From: Perkinsus olseni
Lineage: Eukaryota > Perkinsozoa > Perkinsida
DNA: 64,000 nucleotides
NCBI GenBank assembly: GCA_013115125.1
Contig: JABANN010000058.1
Location: 26,589-90,588 of the forward strand
Direction: 5' to 3'
The stretch's first letter is position 1; each line of letters starts with the position of its first letter. The position numbers and the translations under genes are program-made. Of the stretch, positions 22,868 to 32,345 are shown one piece after another. The notes beneath the pieces were generated by a model. The model was not told the origin of the DNA. It made no database searches and saw only the letters and a program-made list of their open reading frames with translations.

Positions 22868-23757
22868 TAAACTGCTCCGTCCCATTATTATAGTTCTCAT
22901 TATTATACCATTGCTAGCGAAAATAGAGCCTTTCTACTTGGGGCTGTTTGGTTCCAGTATACATAGTCACTATGAGGCGGCGGGAGACAGATCATGGTAG
23001 CGGGCTCACGAGGCTCGTAGCCCGAGCTTGAGGACGATATTCAGGTGGTGATGATCGAGGTGAGTTGTGAAGTTTACATGGTAGATCTCTGAGCTCAGTC
23101 TCAGTCTCAAATGCACCATAAATCCTAAATATACCCGAAAATGCCTAGGCTGCCCTAGAGTTGACTGATTCAACTTAAATCTGTTGTGTGAAGCCGCCAG
23201 AGTATGCGCCAGACGAGCAATACCTGCATGAAGTTGCCAGACCTGCTTGAAATCGGGGGGCTTACGATGTTGACTCTCTATGTGCATGTGCCGCACTGCC
23301 CGATTACACATCCGGCATTCGGTGCTACGGTCAAAGGCCACCTGTGCATGATAGACGGCCTTTGACCGTACACTGCGACCCGGGGCGCGCCGAACTAAAA
23401 CTTGTCGACTGTGGAAACAAGACATATCTTAAAATGCCACTCCGCGGCGCGTGGGTTCGGTGATGGACGCTGTCGCGTTCATCTCATAAAGGAGTCAGGG
23501 ATCTGCGTGCGAGACTTTACGAGACTAGTAAAGCCCGTCAGATCAGGTGGCTCCTTGCGCCCCAGAGTAGACAGAAAAAAAAAATGCTGCGCGCGCTAAC
23601 TTCCAGCCTCTCCACAGCTCCGCCTCAATGCCTCTAGCCCCGCTGAAACGGCTGGGCGTGCTCTGCGGACTATTGTGTGCGCGGTCCGCGCCGCTCCGTC
23701 TGTCATTTTAATGTTCGGTTAACAAGTTACCCCGTGTTAAACGACGGTGCAATACTG
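22868..23757. other. Intergenic DNA with one long inverted repeat
   Basis: No gene is recognised. Apart from the inverted repeat at 23326-23370 it holds short frames only, and a poly-A run at 23574-23583. It leads into the tRNA-like block. Confidence 0.5.
23326..23370. repeat. 14-bp perfect inverted repeat, 17-nt loop
   Basis: TACGGTCAAAGGCC at 23326-23339 is the exact reverse complement of GGCCTTTGACCGTA at 23357-23370. It is stable enough to form a hairpin in RNA or single-stranded DNA. No neighbouring gene is close enough to call it a terminator. Confidence 0.85.
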
Positions 23758-23892
23758 TACTAGAACCGACAATCGAACTCGGGACCTACTACGTGTGAGG
23801 CAGTCGTCATACCCAACTAAACCATTCCAGAAAGGTGAGAAGGTGCCTCATTCCGTGGTTCCTGTGAGCTCCGTGAACTGAAAAGACTGAGA
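23740..23892 (-). repeat. Left copy of a tRNA-Val-containing repeat
   Basis: This 150-bp block is similar, with many differences, to 30057-30210. Similarity covers the tRNA body and both flanks: before it GACGGTGCAATACT versus GACGATGCAATACT, after it CATTCCGTGGTT..GAAAAGACTG versus CATTCCATGGTC..GAAAAGTCTG. It is therefore a shared repeat unit, not just two tRNA genes. It might be a tRNA-derived SINE or a duplicated locus. Confidence 0.6.
23758..23831 (-). tRNA. tRNA-Val(CAC)-like sequence, probably degraded
   Basis: The reverse complement shows a Val-type tRNA: D-arm GTTTAGTTGGGTATGAC, anticodon loop CTCACAC (anticodon CAC), AGGTC, T-arm CCGAG-TTCGATT-GTCGG, discriminator A. Pairs 1-72 and 53-61 are mismatched, and the anticodon stem has a G-U pair. 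The full homologue at 30074-30147 lacks these faults, so this copy is probably a pseudogene. Confidence 0.55.
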
Positions 23893-24204
23893 GTTTAAAG
23901 TCCAGCGCCGACAGTACGGCTTAGTCAGACTAGCACCGACGTATCTTTCTAAGGGGGATTAGTTCAGCCTGTCGAATAGGCTCTGCTCGTCAAGCCGATG
24001 AACGTTGTTCTCGGAGCGAGGTCATCGTCAGCTGGGGAACGTCCTTTCCTCCCGGCAGAGTCCGCTTCAACAGCTGCGGGGGCTGTGCACGACCACGAAA
24101 CAATAGCCCTTCCCGCAGTGTGTCGACCACAAGCATCATCTCCGAGACTCGAAAAGTTCATACCCTGGCTTAGACTCACTCTAAGCCGTGCTCAGCAGCA
24201 GAAT

Positions 24205-24278
24205 TATGGGCTGAGTCTAGAGTCGAACTCGAGACCTCTCGCCACCCAAGCGCAGTACTAGGTGGTAGACCACTTTTC
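24205..24278 (-). tRNA. tRNA-Pro-like sequence, acceptor stem broken
   Basis: On the minus strand it reads TG-GTCTACC..AC, anticodon loop TTGGGTG (anticodon GGG), GCGAG-AGGTC, T-arm TCGAG-TTCGACT-CTAGA with one mismatch, then CTCAGCCC. The 5' acceptor half does not pair with CTCAGCC. Its D- and anticodon-arm part (24236-24271) recurs at 29898-29933 with one change. Confidence 0.45.
24236..24271. repeat. 36-bp direct repeat, left copy (tRNA-Pro fragment)
   Basis: CTCTCGCCACCCAAGCGCAG followed by TACTAGGTGGTAGACC occurs here; the same 36 bp with one mismatch (TACTA to TTCTA) occurs at 29898-29933. The two copies bracket the transposase-like gene and its hairpin leader, 5.6 kb apart, in the same orientation. 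Confidence 0.8.
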
Positions 24279-24322
24279 CGCACGAGACCCGAAAAATGCC
24301 GAAAAGAAATATAATAAAAAAT

Positions 24323-24676
24323 GAAAGGAATAGAGCGCTTCGCGCTCTATTCCTTTCTTCTTAAATTTCCTTTTGATCTTTAATATTCGCCGACTTATCG
24401 CGAAAAAACTGTTCTGACAGGGGGCTGGACCACCTGGTCTACGCTCGAAGGAAATTTTTTTCCTTGTTCTTGCTTTGTTCTAGCAAATTTTTTTACGTAA
24501 TGAAATAGAGAATGAAATTCTCTATCGAATTCATTCAACAAACTTCCCGGAAAACGCTCTGAACAAGTAAAAACAATGTTGTCAAATTTGCGTTGATCGT
24601 GGACCCGTTGGTCTACCCTTGATCGAAATTTTTCGCCCGACTCTCTGTCTCCTAGGTTATTTTTTCCTTGGAAAAG
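24323..24676 (+). other. AT-rich leader with a series of perfect hairpins
   Basis: Four stems are seen. 24323-24357: GAAAGGAATAGAGCGC / GCGCTCTATTCCTTTC, 16 bp, loop TTC. 24448-24465: AAGGAAA / TTTCCTT, loop TTTT. 24505-24525: ATAGAGAAT / ATTCTCTAT, loop GAA. About 24663-24676: TTTTCC / GGAAAA, loop TT. They lie between the tRNA-Pro-like repeat and the start of the transposase-like gene. They may be element ends, replication/transposition signals or a structured 5' UTR. No long terminal inverted repeat shared with the right end was found by eye. Confidence 0.7.
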
Positions 24677-24948
24677 GAATGAAGCATATTCGAATCTACG
24701 GGTTGACCACCAGAGGCATTCCCTTAGGTCGGCGTAGGATCAGTATTCGACCGAAATAGTCAAAGCGCGACGCGTGCTGTGTGACGCCGCGTCACGCCGG
24801 AAACTATCCTGAGCGCTAGGTGATTTCGAGGCGAGCCAAACAAGTGCTACTCGAGAGTCGATTGGCCTTCCTTCCTCTTCACGAAAATGTTTTCATTTGA
24901 AGTAACGTAGAGCTCTGACTCAGTTATTTAAAATAAGCATTACGCCTT

Positions 24949-27900
24949 ATGCCCCGTGGTCGTCGCTCTAAGGCGCAACTCGCCGCAGAAGCAAAGGAAG
25001 CTCTGCGCGGTCAACGAGACCCATTCATGAGAGCTATAGAGCCGTCACAAGGCCACCAGCGTGTTGGCAATGGACCAAAGCACAGCTCGAGTAAGTTGGA
25101 TTCTACTGGGGACCAGTCCGCAGGTCCCTGCCGAGTCCAGGAAGTTGTTAAGACTCGCGAGCCGCAGGAAGAGCATGCTGGCTCATCGGCCGAGGCGGGA
25201 GTCCATCTGGATATTGAACATGCCGAGGAGGCGGGCAAAGCATCAGAAACGCTCCAAGACAAACCGTGGGACCCGGTAAGATGCTCGACTTGGCAAGTAG
25301 GGTTTGGGCAGCACCGGGAGATCACGTACGCTGAGTTCTATGAGCGCTTTCCACTCAAGGTGGGGTCGTACTTTTTGTACTTGGGTAAGAAGAGGGATTC
25401 GCAGCACGGGCCATTAACCAAAACTCAGAGGAAATTTCTACGATGGTGCCAATGGAAGCTACGCAGTGCAGCGAATATTGAAGCTGAATTGGCGCGACTT
25501 GCGATTCGCGACAATAAGATTCGCAAAAGTCTTCTGGAAGCCGACGACCTCTACGCAGAGTCAAAGCCTCAAAGTATCGAACAGAGTGTTCCTAGACGGG
25601 ACTCGAGTGCCAAGAATGATAAAGCATCGGAAGAAAGTTCAGGAAGTTCCCCACCTGCCAAGCAGACTCAACCGCACAGACCTCAACCGGAAACGGGTGC
25701 TTCAAGCCGGAGCACGACAGTCAGGGGAAAGAGCAAAGGATCCACGGCGCTGTCACGATGTTTGTGGAGCGCCCTCGAAGACCCGGCTCTTCCGCCGTTC
25801 CCCTTCGGTGAAGGAGAGAAACGGTGGGCCGGAACGAGCGGAGCTCAGGAGGCTTGGATACGAGCTGTCGTCGAAGATCTGTCGGACGATCATCCAGGTG
25901 GCTGGTTTTACCCTCCGGATGGTGCGCAGGACGTAACCCCTAATATCCGCAAGTACCAATTATGGCCGTTCTTCTTTTGGAGACCTCAGAACACTAGTTG
26001 GGCAAGGCTAAGATCCCCTGATGACCCTTCCGCCGCTCTTCCATGTATCAAAGACCATAGGCACACTGTGAGACGTGCAGGCTTCATGAGCCAAGGCCCT
26101 CGAAAGGTTGTGGCGAGGAAAGGCATTTGCTATGTTCTGGGAGAGCGATTCCGCTGCACAACTTGCCTTGGGGGATCTGAAGAGTCCGAAATTAACCACG
26201 ATGAAGATAACCCTGGTGATGCCAAGGTCGGGAGCCGACAGAAGAAGAAACAGGCCTTGAGATTCAGCTCGCTGCATCCAGACTTTTTGAGCAAGCTGCC
26301 ACCGGATCTCATATCGCAGATACCGGCATTCTTCACGTATCGTAAGGCCATCGCGCTTGATGTACTGTCGGATCTACGCACATTGTCAGTGAGTGGGAGC
26401 GCGTCAGTGTGCTCTGCTCGTCTGCTCGAAACACAACAAACTGCCTACTTCCGTCGTAGGGCTCAGTATGAACTCCATTGCAAGGAGTGGGAAGAAGCAT
26501 CGAGCAAAGGACGCCACTCTCCTTTCACGTGTGTGAAGAGGGTTCCTCCAGCCGGAGGGTTCCCCAATTTCGGCAGCATGGATCACCGGGATGGGTGGAA
26601 TGTTGCGGCCTCCGATCGCTCACGTGAATACTTGATGGCCGTGTATGTCCAAGACTTCGTGATCCGTCAACCTACTCTCGCGCAAGAACTGAAAAGCCTG
26701 TCGGGTCGGATCTTGAAGGCCGATCACACACGGCCATTAGCCGGGAAAGTGAGCTCGGAAGTGGGGGTCAAGTGGAGCTACTCCGTGATGAACGAGTACG
26801 GGGAAATCCTGTGCCACGCATTCACGGAGACAGACTCTGACTCCCAAGTCCAACACCTGTATGCGGGACTCAGAGCCCGCTTCGATTCCCTGAACGTTCA
26901 TCATCCACGACTCATCTTTGTGGATAAGCAGTGTTGTGGTTCCACAAAAGAGATGATCCAAAGGTACTTTCCCGCTATTCAGGTAATTCAACTGCAGAAT
27001 CACAACGGAAATATCTGCAAGTTCAGGTGAGATTGGATATCTTCCATCTACTGTGGCGCTTTTCCAAAAGTTGTAGTCGGAGTTCTCATCCTGGTCACGC
27101 TGGATTCATGAAGGAGCTCTCCCAGGTAAGACTTTCAGCAAGAACCACGATTATCGATAGTGATTACGATCATCAGTGAGAACCACGATTATCGATAGTG
27201 ATTACGATCATCAGTAAGAACCACGATTATCGATAGTGATTACGATCATCACTGATACTATCAGTCTGATAGTAAATAAGTTCACCAATAAGTGTCACAA
27301 TCATCGAGAGTGTATACCGTATACAGTATACGGCAGCATTCGTCAGGCGGTATTCAAGGTGAACGAGAACGATATGAAGCTTCTCATCGAAGCTATCATG
27401 GTTGCCTTTGGCCTTCAAGACCCTTCCGATGCTGTGGCGAAGCTTAAGGAGACACCTTCGTGGCTCTACAAGTATGTTCGCCGCCAAGTACCCGCGAAGG
27501 AGGAGCTAGAGGAGAGGATAATGGCTGTCGTCGACGCGGCTAGGAATGTCGCATGGGAAGGGGAATTGCTACTCCCACCGGGCCCTGAAGGGTTCGATCG
27601 GTGCCTCGCGAATCAGGTAGTGTAGTAGTGGGACACCCATCACTCAAGTTCGAAAAATCACCGCGGGAAATATCTTCTTCCTCAGCTGCATCACGTACGA
27701 ATGGGATGTGTAAGCGATGTCGACGACGCCCTGTACGAGGAACTAGGTATTGTGCACTTCCAAGGAAAAAAGGAGGCGCCGTTGATGGCATACAAGTGCT
27801 ACAGGAGCAGCAGTCAGCTTGAGGGTATACATGGCTGGCAAGCCTCTTACTTGAGCGGCACCAATGTGGGGCCGCTTGCTACCCAAGCGCTGGTGACCGA

Positions 27901-29450
27901 CGGTATCATGAGGTATAATCGCAATGTTCGACGGAAGTCTGATGGGCACAAAGCAGTATTCCCATTATACGACAATAGCCTACTGCTGAGACTGAGAAGT
28001 TCATCAGATGGCCAGCTTTATCCCAACTTGGTGATGAATGCTGCTGATACCGGTGAGTGATTCACCACCGTGCGTCCCTCACCTATTAGAAGCCCTTATC
28101 TTTTCATGTACTAGGAATTCTAGTCTAGAATGCATTCTTGTATCAGGTGAAACATTTGGATTGGAATATACAGCAGCTATTCGGCGCGAAATGATTGAGA
28201 TCGAAGTTGGGGAAATGTCGAAAGAAAGTCCAGCCGAAACAGTAGCAGATAGCGAAGACATCCACCGTTTTGAGGCCGACGCCATGGCGTGGAGCATCGA
28301 CCGTGTCTTGGAGATATTGGAACAGGAACATTCGGTCCAAGATATCCAGCGATCCGAGCGCCACTCGAGTGCGACCCGAGCACAAAGCACGTCTCGCCGC
28401 ATCTCGAAATTGCGGATGTTCGGACGCAACTCGAATTTCCTGCAGAAAGCAAGGCCCGAGAGTTTCACACTGCTGATGAAACAGAAACTCGACGACTTGG
28501 CTTCTGCTATCGGTGAACAGGATGTCGATGAAATCCACCGACAGTATTACCGCTGGTTTCTGGAACAGAAGCTCGACGACCCCAATGTACCGATCCTAGA
28601 CACTTCAAGGTTTCACGTCGAAGCCTACCTCACAAGGAAAAAATGGCTCTAGCTGGAGCTACAGCAGCAGTCCCCGATGTCGTGACAGCAGCAAGACGTA
28701 CTCGGATGGCGAATGTGCTAGCTTCTGGGCCGAAGGCAGTCACTCCAGCCGTGTCCAGCCAGCGTGAGGCACCCAGGCAAAGGCCGAGACCCGATATCGA
28801 GCCAGGGCCTCCACGTCTCCCGGAAAAGGATGAATTCTCCCCGACGGAAGTTACAGGGATTCGCTGTGGCCTGTGTAACGAAGTGCGTAAAGGTAGCACG
28901 AATCTTCGTTAGCGAATGCTCCGAGGGTTGCTGGCAAGGTACTCACTGTCGACCCAACGTGATCTTTGAGGGGAAGTCTTACGTGGGGCCGTGGTATTGC
29001 CCAAGATTTGATGGTCCTTTGGACGAGTGGAAGGCGACCAAACAGATGGAAGAATTCCTACGTATCAGGAAGGCGAAGGAGGAAGGTCAACGGAACCGTG
29101 GTCGCGCGAAGCCCAAGTCCAGACCCGTCTCGAAAAAGAAGGGAAACCCCAGCGTTCGTCTCCAAAAAGGACGTGGAGTTTCTGACAGTAAATCTGCTGG
29201 TGACCTCAATGAAGAGGAAGCACCGCAGATTCCGAAACAGTCGGTACCTTGTAAACGGGCAACTCCCCAACGAGAGGCTGAAGAAGATCGAAGCAAGCGC
29301 CCCCGATGCACTTCGTGTAACAGAGAGAAAACTGCACAAACAGGGCATAGGAAGCCATGGATCAATGGTAGATCTGCTGGTTGGTATTGCCCTATAGTAG
29401 ATGGAGACTTCGACCAGTGGTTGGACGCCAGAAAGACAGTATGCAAGTGA
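24949..29450 (+). CDS. Spliced DDE-type transposase-like protein with two C-terminal zinc-ribbon-like WYCP modules
   Basis: ATG 24949 opens a long basic N-terminal exon (MPRGRRSKAQLAAEAKEAL, to 26982). A middle Cys pair (RCTTCLGG) is followed by GRILKADHTRPLAGKVSSEV, MNEYGEILCHAFTETDSD and LIFVDKQCCG, which look like the first two acidic strands of an RNase H-type nuclease. A 44-nt intron (26983-27026) leads to VRLDIFHLLWRFSKSCSRSS and HPGHAGFMKELSQ. A 221-nt intron (27126-27346) leads to AVFKVNENDMKLLIEA. Later exons have SSSQLEGIHGWQASYLSGTN, probably with the acidic E. After a 46-nt intron (28893-28938) the tail carries CGLCNEVRKGTHC..WYCPRFDGPLDEW and CTSCNREK..WYCPIVDGDFDQW. The stop is at 29448-29450. 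Some exon joins (27620-27700, 28640) are unresolved. Catalytic residues are proposed, not proven. Confidence 0.65.
27140..27252 (+). repeat. 38-bp tandem repeat, three copies, inside an intron
   Basis: The unit beginning GAGAACCACGATTATCGATA and continuing GTGATTACGATCATCAGT is present three times almost unchanged. It lies within the 221-nt intron of the transposase-like gene and accounts for that intron being longer than its 44-46 nt neighbours. A palindrome CCGTATAC-A-GTATACGG follows at 27317-27333. Confidence 0.85.
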
Positions 29451-29856
29451 TATGCTCGGTTGTGAATTAGTCATTTCCGTTGCCTTGGGTCTTAGTGCGC
29501 TATAGAGGCTTGCGCATCGGGTACTTCGAACCGAGCACACAACGCTTCGCGATTCACAGTCGGAGCATACAAGCATGGGGGCATGATAACACATCTTCGC
29601 ATTGCTCTCCGCCTGTTTTAATCGTGAGCGACCTGCTCGAAAGGTCTCGGAGAGGTCGAGTGCAACCGAGAGACCTGTCATGACACCGTTATCTTGCGTC
29701 ATTCTTTACCCTGAAACGGATCACGAGCATACCACGAGCATCGCAGTCCTGCCCGGGGAATTCTTAGGGAGATTCACGCAAATGTTCTTTCTCTTTTTCG
29801 CGGTTTGGCCCTCGCCTATGCTTTTTTTTCTTTTTTTAAGTTATTTAAAAAATTTT

Positions 29857-29875
29857 TTCGCGCCTTCGGCGCGAA
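29857..29875 (+). other. Hairpin at the right end of the element
   Basis: TTCGCGCC at 29857-29864 pairs with GGCGCGAA at 29868-29875, loop TTC, after a T/A-rich tract. The loop and GC-capped shape match the left hairpin at 24323-24357 (loop TTC within GCGC-TTC-GCGC). Confidence 0.75.
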
Positions 29876-29897
29876 TATCACACTATATCGCACAGCC

Positions 29898-29933
29898 CTC
29901 TCGCCACCCAAGCGCAGTTCTAGGTGGTAGACC
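29898..29933. repeat. 36-bp direct repeat, right copy (tRNA-Pro fragment)
   Basis: This copy matches 24236-24271 except for one base. Similarity stops on the 5' side at the point corresponding to the start of the T-arm, so the right copy has only the D-arm and anticodon-arm part of the tRNA-like sequence. Confidence 0.8.
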
Positions 29934-30056
29934 TCAAAGCCACCACGACTTCCTAGACAGAGGTTTCGGGGCTTCAGTATCTGTCGCCGCAAGCCGCGCG
30001 CACCGGAAGATGTGGTAGCAACCCCAACTCGGCTCGCCTTGCCAACTAAGGCATAT

Positions 30057-30210
30057 TTCGAATGACGATGCAATACTGGAACCGAGAATCGAACTCGGGA
30101 CCTACTGCGTGTTAGGCAGTCGTCATAACCAACTAGACCATTCCAGCGAGCTGACAAAGTGCGCCATTCCATGGTCTCGGTGAGTTCCGTGGCCCGAAAA
30201 GTCTGTCTAC
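30057..30210 (-). repeat. Right copy of the tRNA-Val-containing repeat
   Basis: Homologous to 23740-23892 across the tRNA and about 60 bp beyond it on the 3' plus side. With the left copy it forms an outer pair around the inner pair of tRNA-Pro fragments, so the order is Val-Pro-element-Pro-Val, all on the minus strand. Confidence 0.6.
30074..30147 (-). tRNA. tRNA-Val (anticodon AAC)
   Basis: The reverse complement folds fully. The acceptor GCTGGAA pairs with TTCCAGT (first pair G-U), with discriminator A. D-arm is GTCTAGTTGGTTATGAC, anticodon stem ACTGC/GCAGT with loop CTAACAC, variable AGGTC, T-arm CCGAG-TTCGATT-CTCGG. All stems are perfect apart from the G1-U72 pair. The A-box and B-box promoter regions lie in the D- and T-arms. 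It decodes valine GUU. It could still be the tRNA head of a repeat, because its flanks resemble those of 23740-23892. Confidence 0.75.
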
Positions 30211-30536
30211 CACATAGGCCGTGGTGTGGATTATTGAGGAATCAACTTTTCGCTCTAGTGATCCTCACGTGTAACTCCTTTACATATGTAATCGAACTTG
30301 GTCGACTGGGTAGTGTGGAGAGGACCTGAGGCTTGAAGGTCTCCATCCAAAGCCTCGGTCACGGGACAGGAACCCGGCTAACTGGTACACCGTTCACACG
30401 GGTCCGTCCCGTCACCCAGCCAACTAGAAGAAAATCTTGCTTATCACCCCGATCTTTTGGTGTAAGACCTCTAAACTCCTGCAACACTCACCGCGCATCC
30501 AGTCTCGCTCGCCCGGTCGAATAACTTTCGCTTCAG

Positions 30537-32069
30537 TTGACCCTAGCCTCTAGCGAGACTCTCCAGGAAAACTCTTTTCTCGAACTTGGAACCTCGAAGT
30601 TCACCAACATGCTCGTCGAAGCTGCCAAGGCTGGGGGCGTCACTCCCTCCATCTCAAGATGGTCACCCTCACCATGTTTGTCTTGCTTACGATTTGAGCG
30701 GCTCTGCAGTCTTTGCGTGAGCCGATTAATCCCACCCAATCCACTAACCGAGACTACGGGTGAGCCTAGACCTACCTGATCACTCAGGTGTAGGCCCTCG
30801 CTGGGCTGGCCGCTGCACGCGTGGGGTTGTGTACCCGCTTTGCGCAGCCAAACGCGTGAGCTATTGGCGTAAGGTCGCAGGGAGGGCAGTCGGTGTCTCC
30901 CCTTCTTGCCCTCATTGCCTTCAGGTCCGTCGTGGCCGCCGCCCCGACTCCCGATCTCCGTAGTCAGAGGTTTCAGGAGGAGGAAAAACGTGGCACATCC
31001 CCGAATGGTTGAAGCTATCAGAGTACAGCTCGGGTCCCAAGCCCTTGGAGCTGGGGCTATCGTCGGTGAGGGAAAGCTCGATGTATTGATTCAATACTAT
31101 TGACGCACTCTTTTGACTATCCCGTATCGGCCCGAGGTGGCTCTCTGCAGAGTGTCGGGGAACCGACGCGGCCAAGAGAGGATAGGATGCATTCCGCGAT
31201 CTTGCCGACTGGGTGGGGAAATACACTGGCGAGGAGTACGACATGACTGGAAGCGACGAGCAGTGCAAGCTGTCGGTTGAGACTCTCAACCAACAGCTTA
31301 AACTTCTCTCAACTTGCTGAACACTCAAATTGAGAGGACTCGAGCCCCTAGGGACAGAGCGCCTCCGTCCCAGATCTAGTGCTCAAGAAGCGCGAGAGGG
31401 ACGTACAAGAGTGGAAAACGAGGAGCTCTTCTTCCACCTCGACACGAGGTGCCACCTCGGAGTTGGAGGTTCCACCTCCGGCGTCCCATGGAGGAACGCT
31501 ACATCAAGTCGGATCCAGTGGCAGTAGGGTACGCCGCTCACTGGTCTGGGTGTCGCGCCCTCTCACCCCAACTAATCGCGGAGGCCGGACGACTGTCTCG
31601 TCGAAAAACGATCGAGTGACTGATCGTTCGAGTGACTGTTGACTCCGGCACAAGTCAGTCTCAAACCAAAACGAGCCTTGTAGGATGAGGGAGGTTCAGG
31701 AAAAGTGCCACAATTGTCACAGTGAATACAGAAATCGACGACAGTTACAGTATCTTATTCCAAGAGATCAAGCATCCCGAACACTCAATTTTTTCGGTTG
31801 TTGGTGCCTTCGCCATTCTCGTAGCCGTGTCTTTGCGGGGGAGAGGCGATGGTTGGCATATACTCTTGAAGCGTCTCACGCAACTGAAGAACGGATTGGC
31901 ACTTCACAACGCTTCTGAGGAGCAAGTAGCTTCATTACCTGCTCGCGGAGTTCATCGGTTGTAAAGTCCTCCGGCGAAGTCGCGAATACTGCCCGGAAGA
32001 GGTTATTGAGCCCTTCTCGCCGTCTAATAAAGGAGCACAACGATGATTCCCCCAACCACTCCACGGCTT
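30537..32069 (+). CDS. Unrecognised multi-exon gene
   Basis: Several plus-strand pieces look coding: SFLELGTSKFTNMLVEAAKA (about 30565-30630), SGGGKTWHIPEWLKLSEYSS and GPKPLELGLSS to a GTGAGG donor (about 30970-31070), DAFRDLADWVGKYTGEEYDM to QQLKLLS (about 31189-31316), EWKTRSSSSTSTRGATSELE (31400-31460), EIDDSYSILFQEIKHPEHSI and FSVVGAFAILVAVSLRGRGD then GWHILLKRLTQLKNGLALHN (31730-31910), and a tail VKSSGEVANTARKRLLSPSR ending NDDSPNHSTA at 32067-32069. One TM-like segment is possible in FSVVGAFAILVAVSL. Not all joins were phased and the pieces could belong to two genes. No family is recognised. Confidence 0.35.
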
Positions 32070-32345
32070 AGGGTGGATCGCCGCGTTCTGTCGCCACTAT
32101 CTTTGAACTCACTTCTCCACTGCCTCTTCTTTCAAGCTGAAAATTACAACGAATGCCGGTATTATGTCGTGAATGGCAAGCAGCTCTCTGGGTATCTCGT
32201 CTAATGGACGGGATGGCACAGGGGGAATACCACCCGAAAGCGAATCGTACCTATACGAACACACGGACACGAGGATGCAGTAAGCCTAGCAGTCAGAGCT
32301 GTAGCAAATGCAACTCAATTTCATGAGAAGCGTTTGTTCTGTGTC

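Larger units (their letters stand above)
24300..29897 (+). mobile_element. Putative DNA transposon bracketed by tRNA-derived direct repeats
   Basis: The unit contains an AT-rich hairpin leader, one spliced transposase-like gene (24949-29450) and an AT-rich right end with a hairpin (29857-29875). Both sides are bounded by the same 36-bp tRNA-Pro fragment. A plain DNA transposon carrying a DDE-type enzyme is the simplest reading; a domesticated host gene derived from one is the alternative. Exact ends and target-site duplication are not established, and the 36-bp repeat is far longer than usual duplications. Confidence 0.5.
29451..30536. other. Gene-free right flank of the element
   Basis: Apart from the tRNA-like features it contains an imperfect stem at about 30357-30418 (GGTCACGGGAC against GTCCCGTCACC, one mismatch). 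A D-arm-like fragment GCCTTAGTTGGCAAGGC is on the minus strand near 30036-30052. No protein gene is supported. Confidence 0.45.

Noticed and set aside
24300-29897. Retroelement or virus-like origin of the element
   Set aside because: No reverse transcriptase, protease, capsid or polymerase motif is seen, and no long terminal repeats.
30357-30418. Imperfect stem as an additional tRNA
   Set aside because: No T-loop or anticodon arm of tRNA form was found; only an imperfect palindrome.
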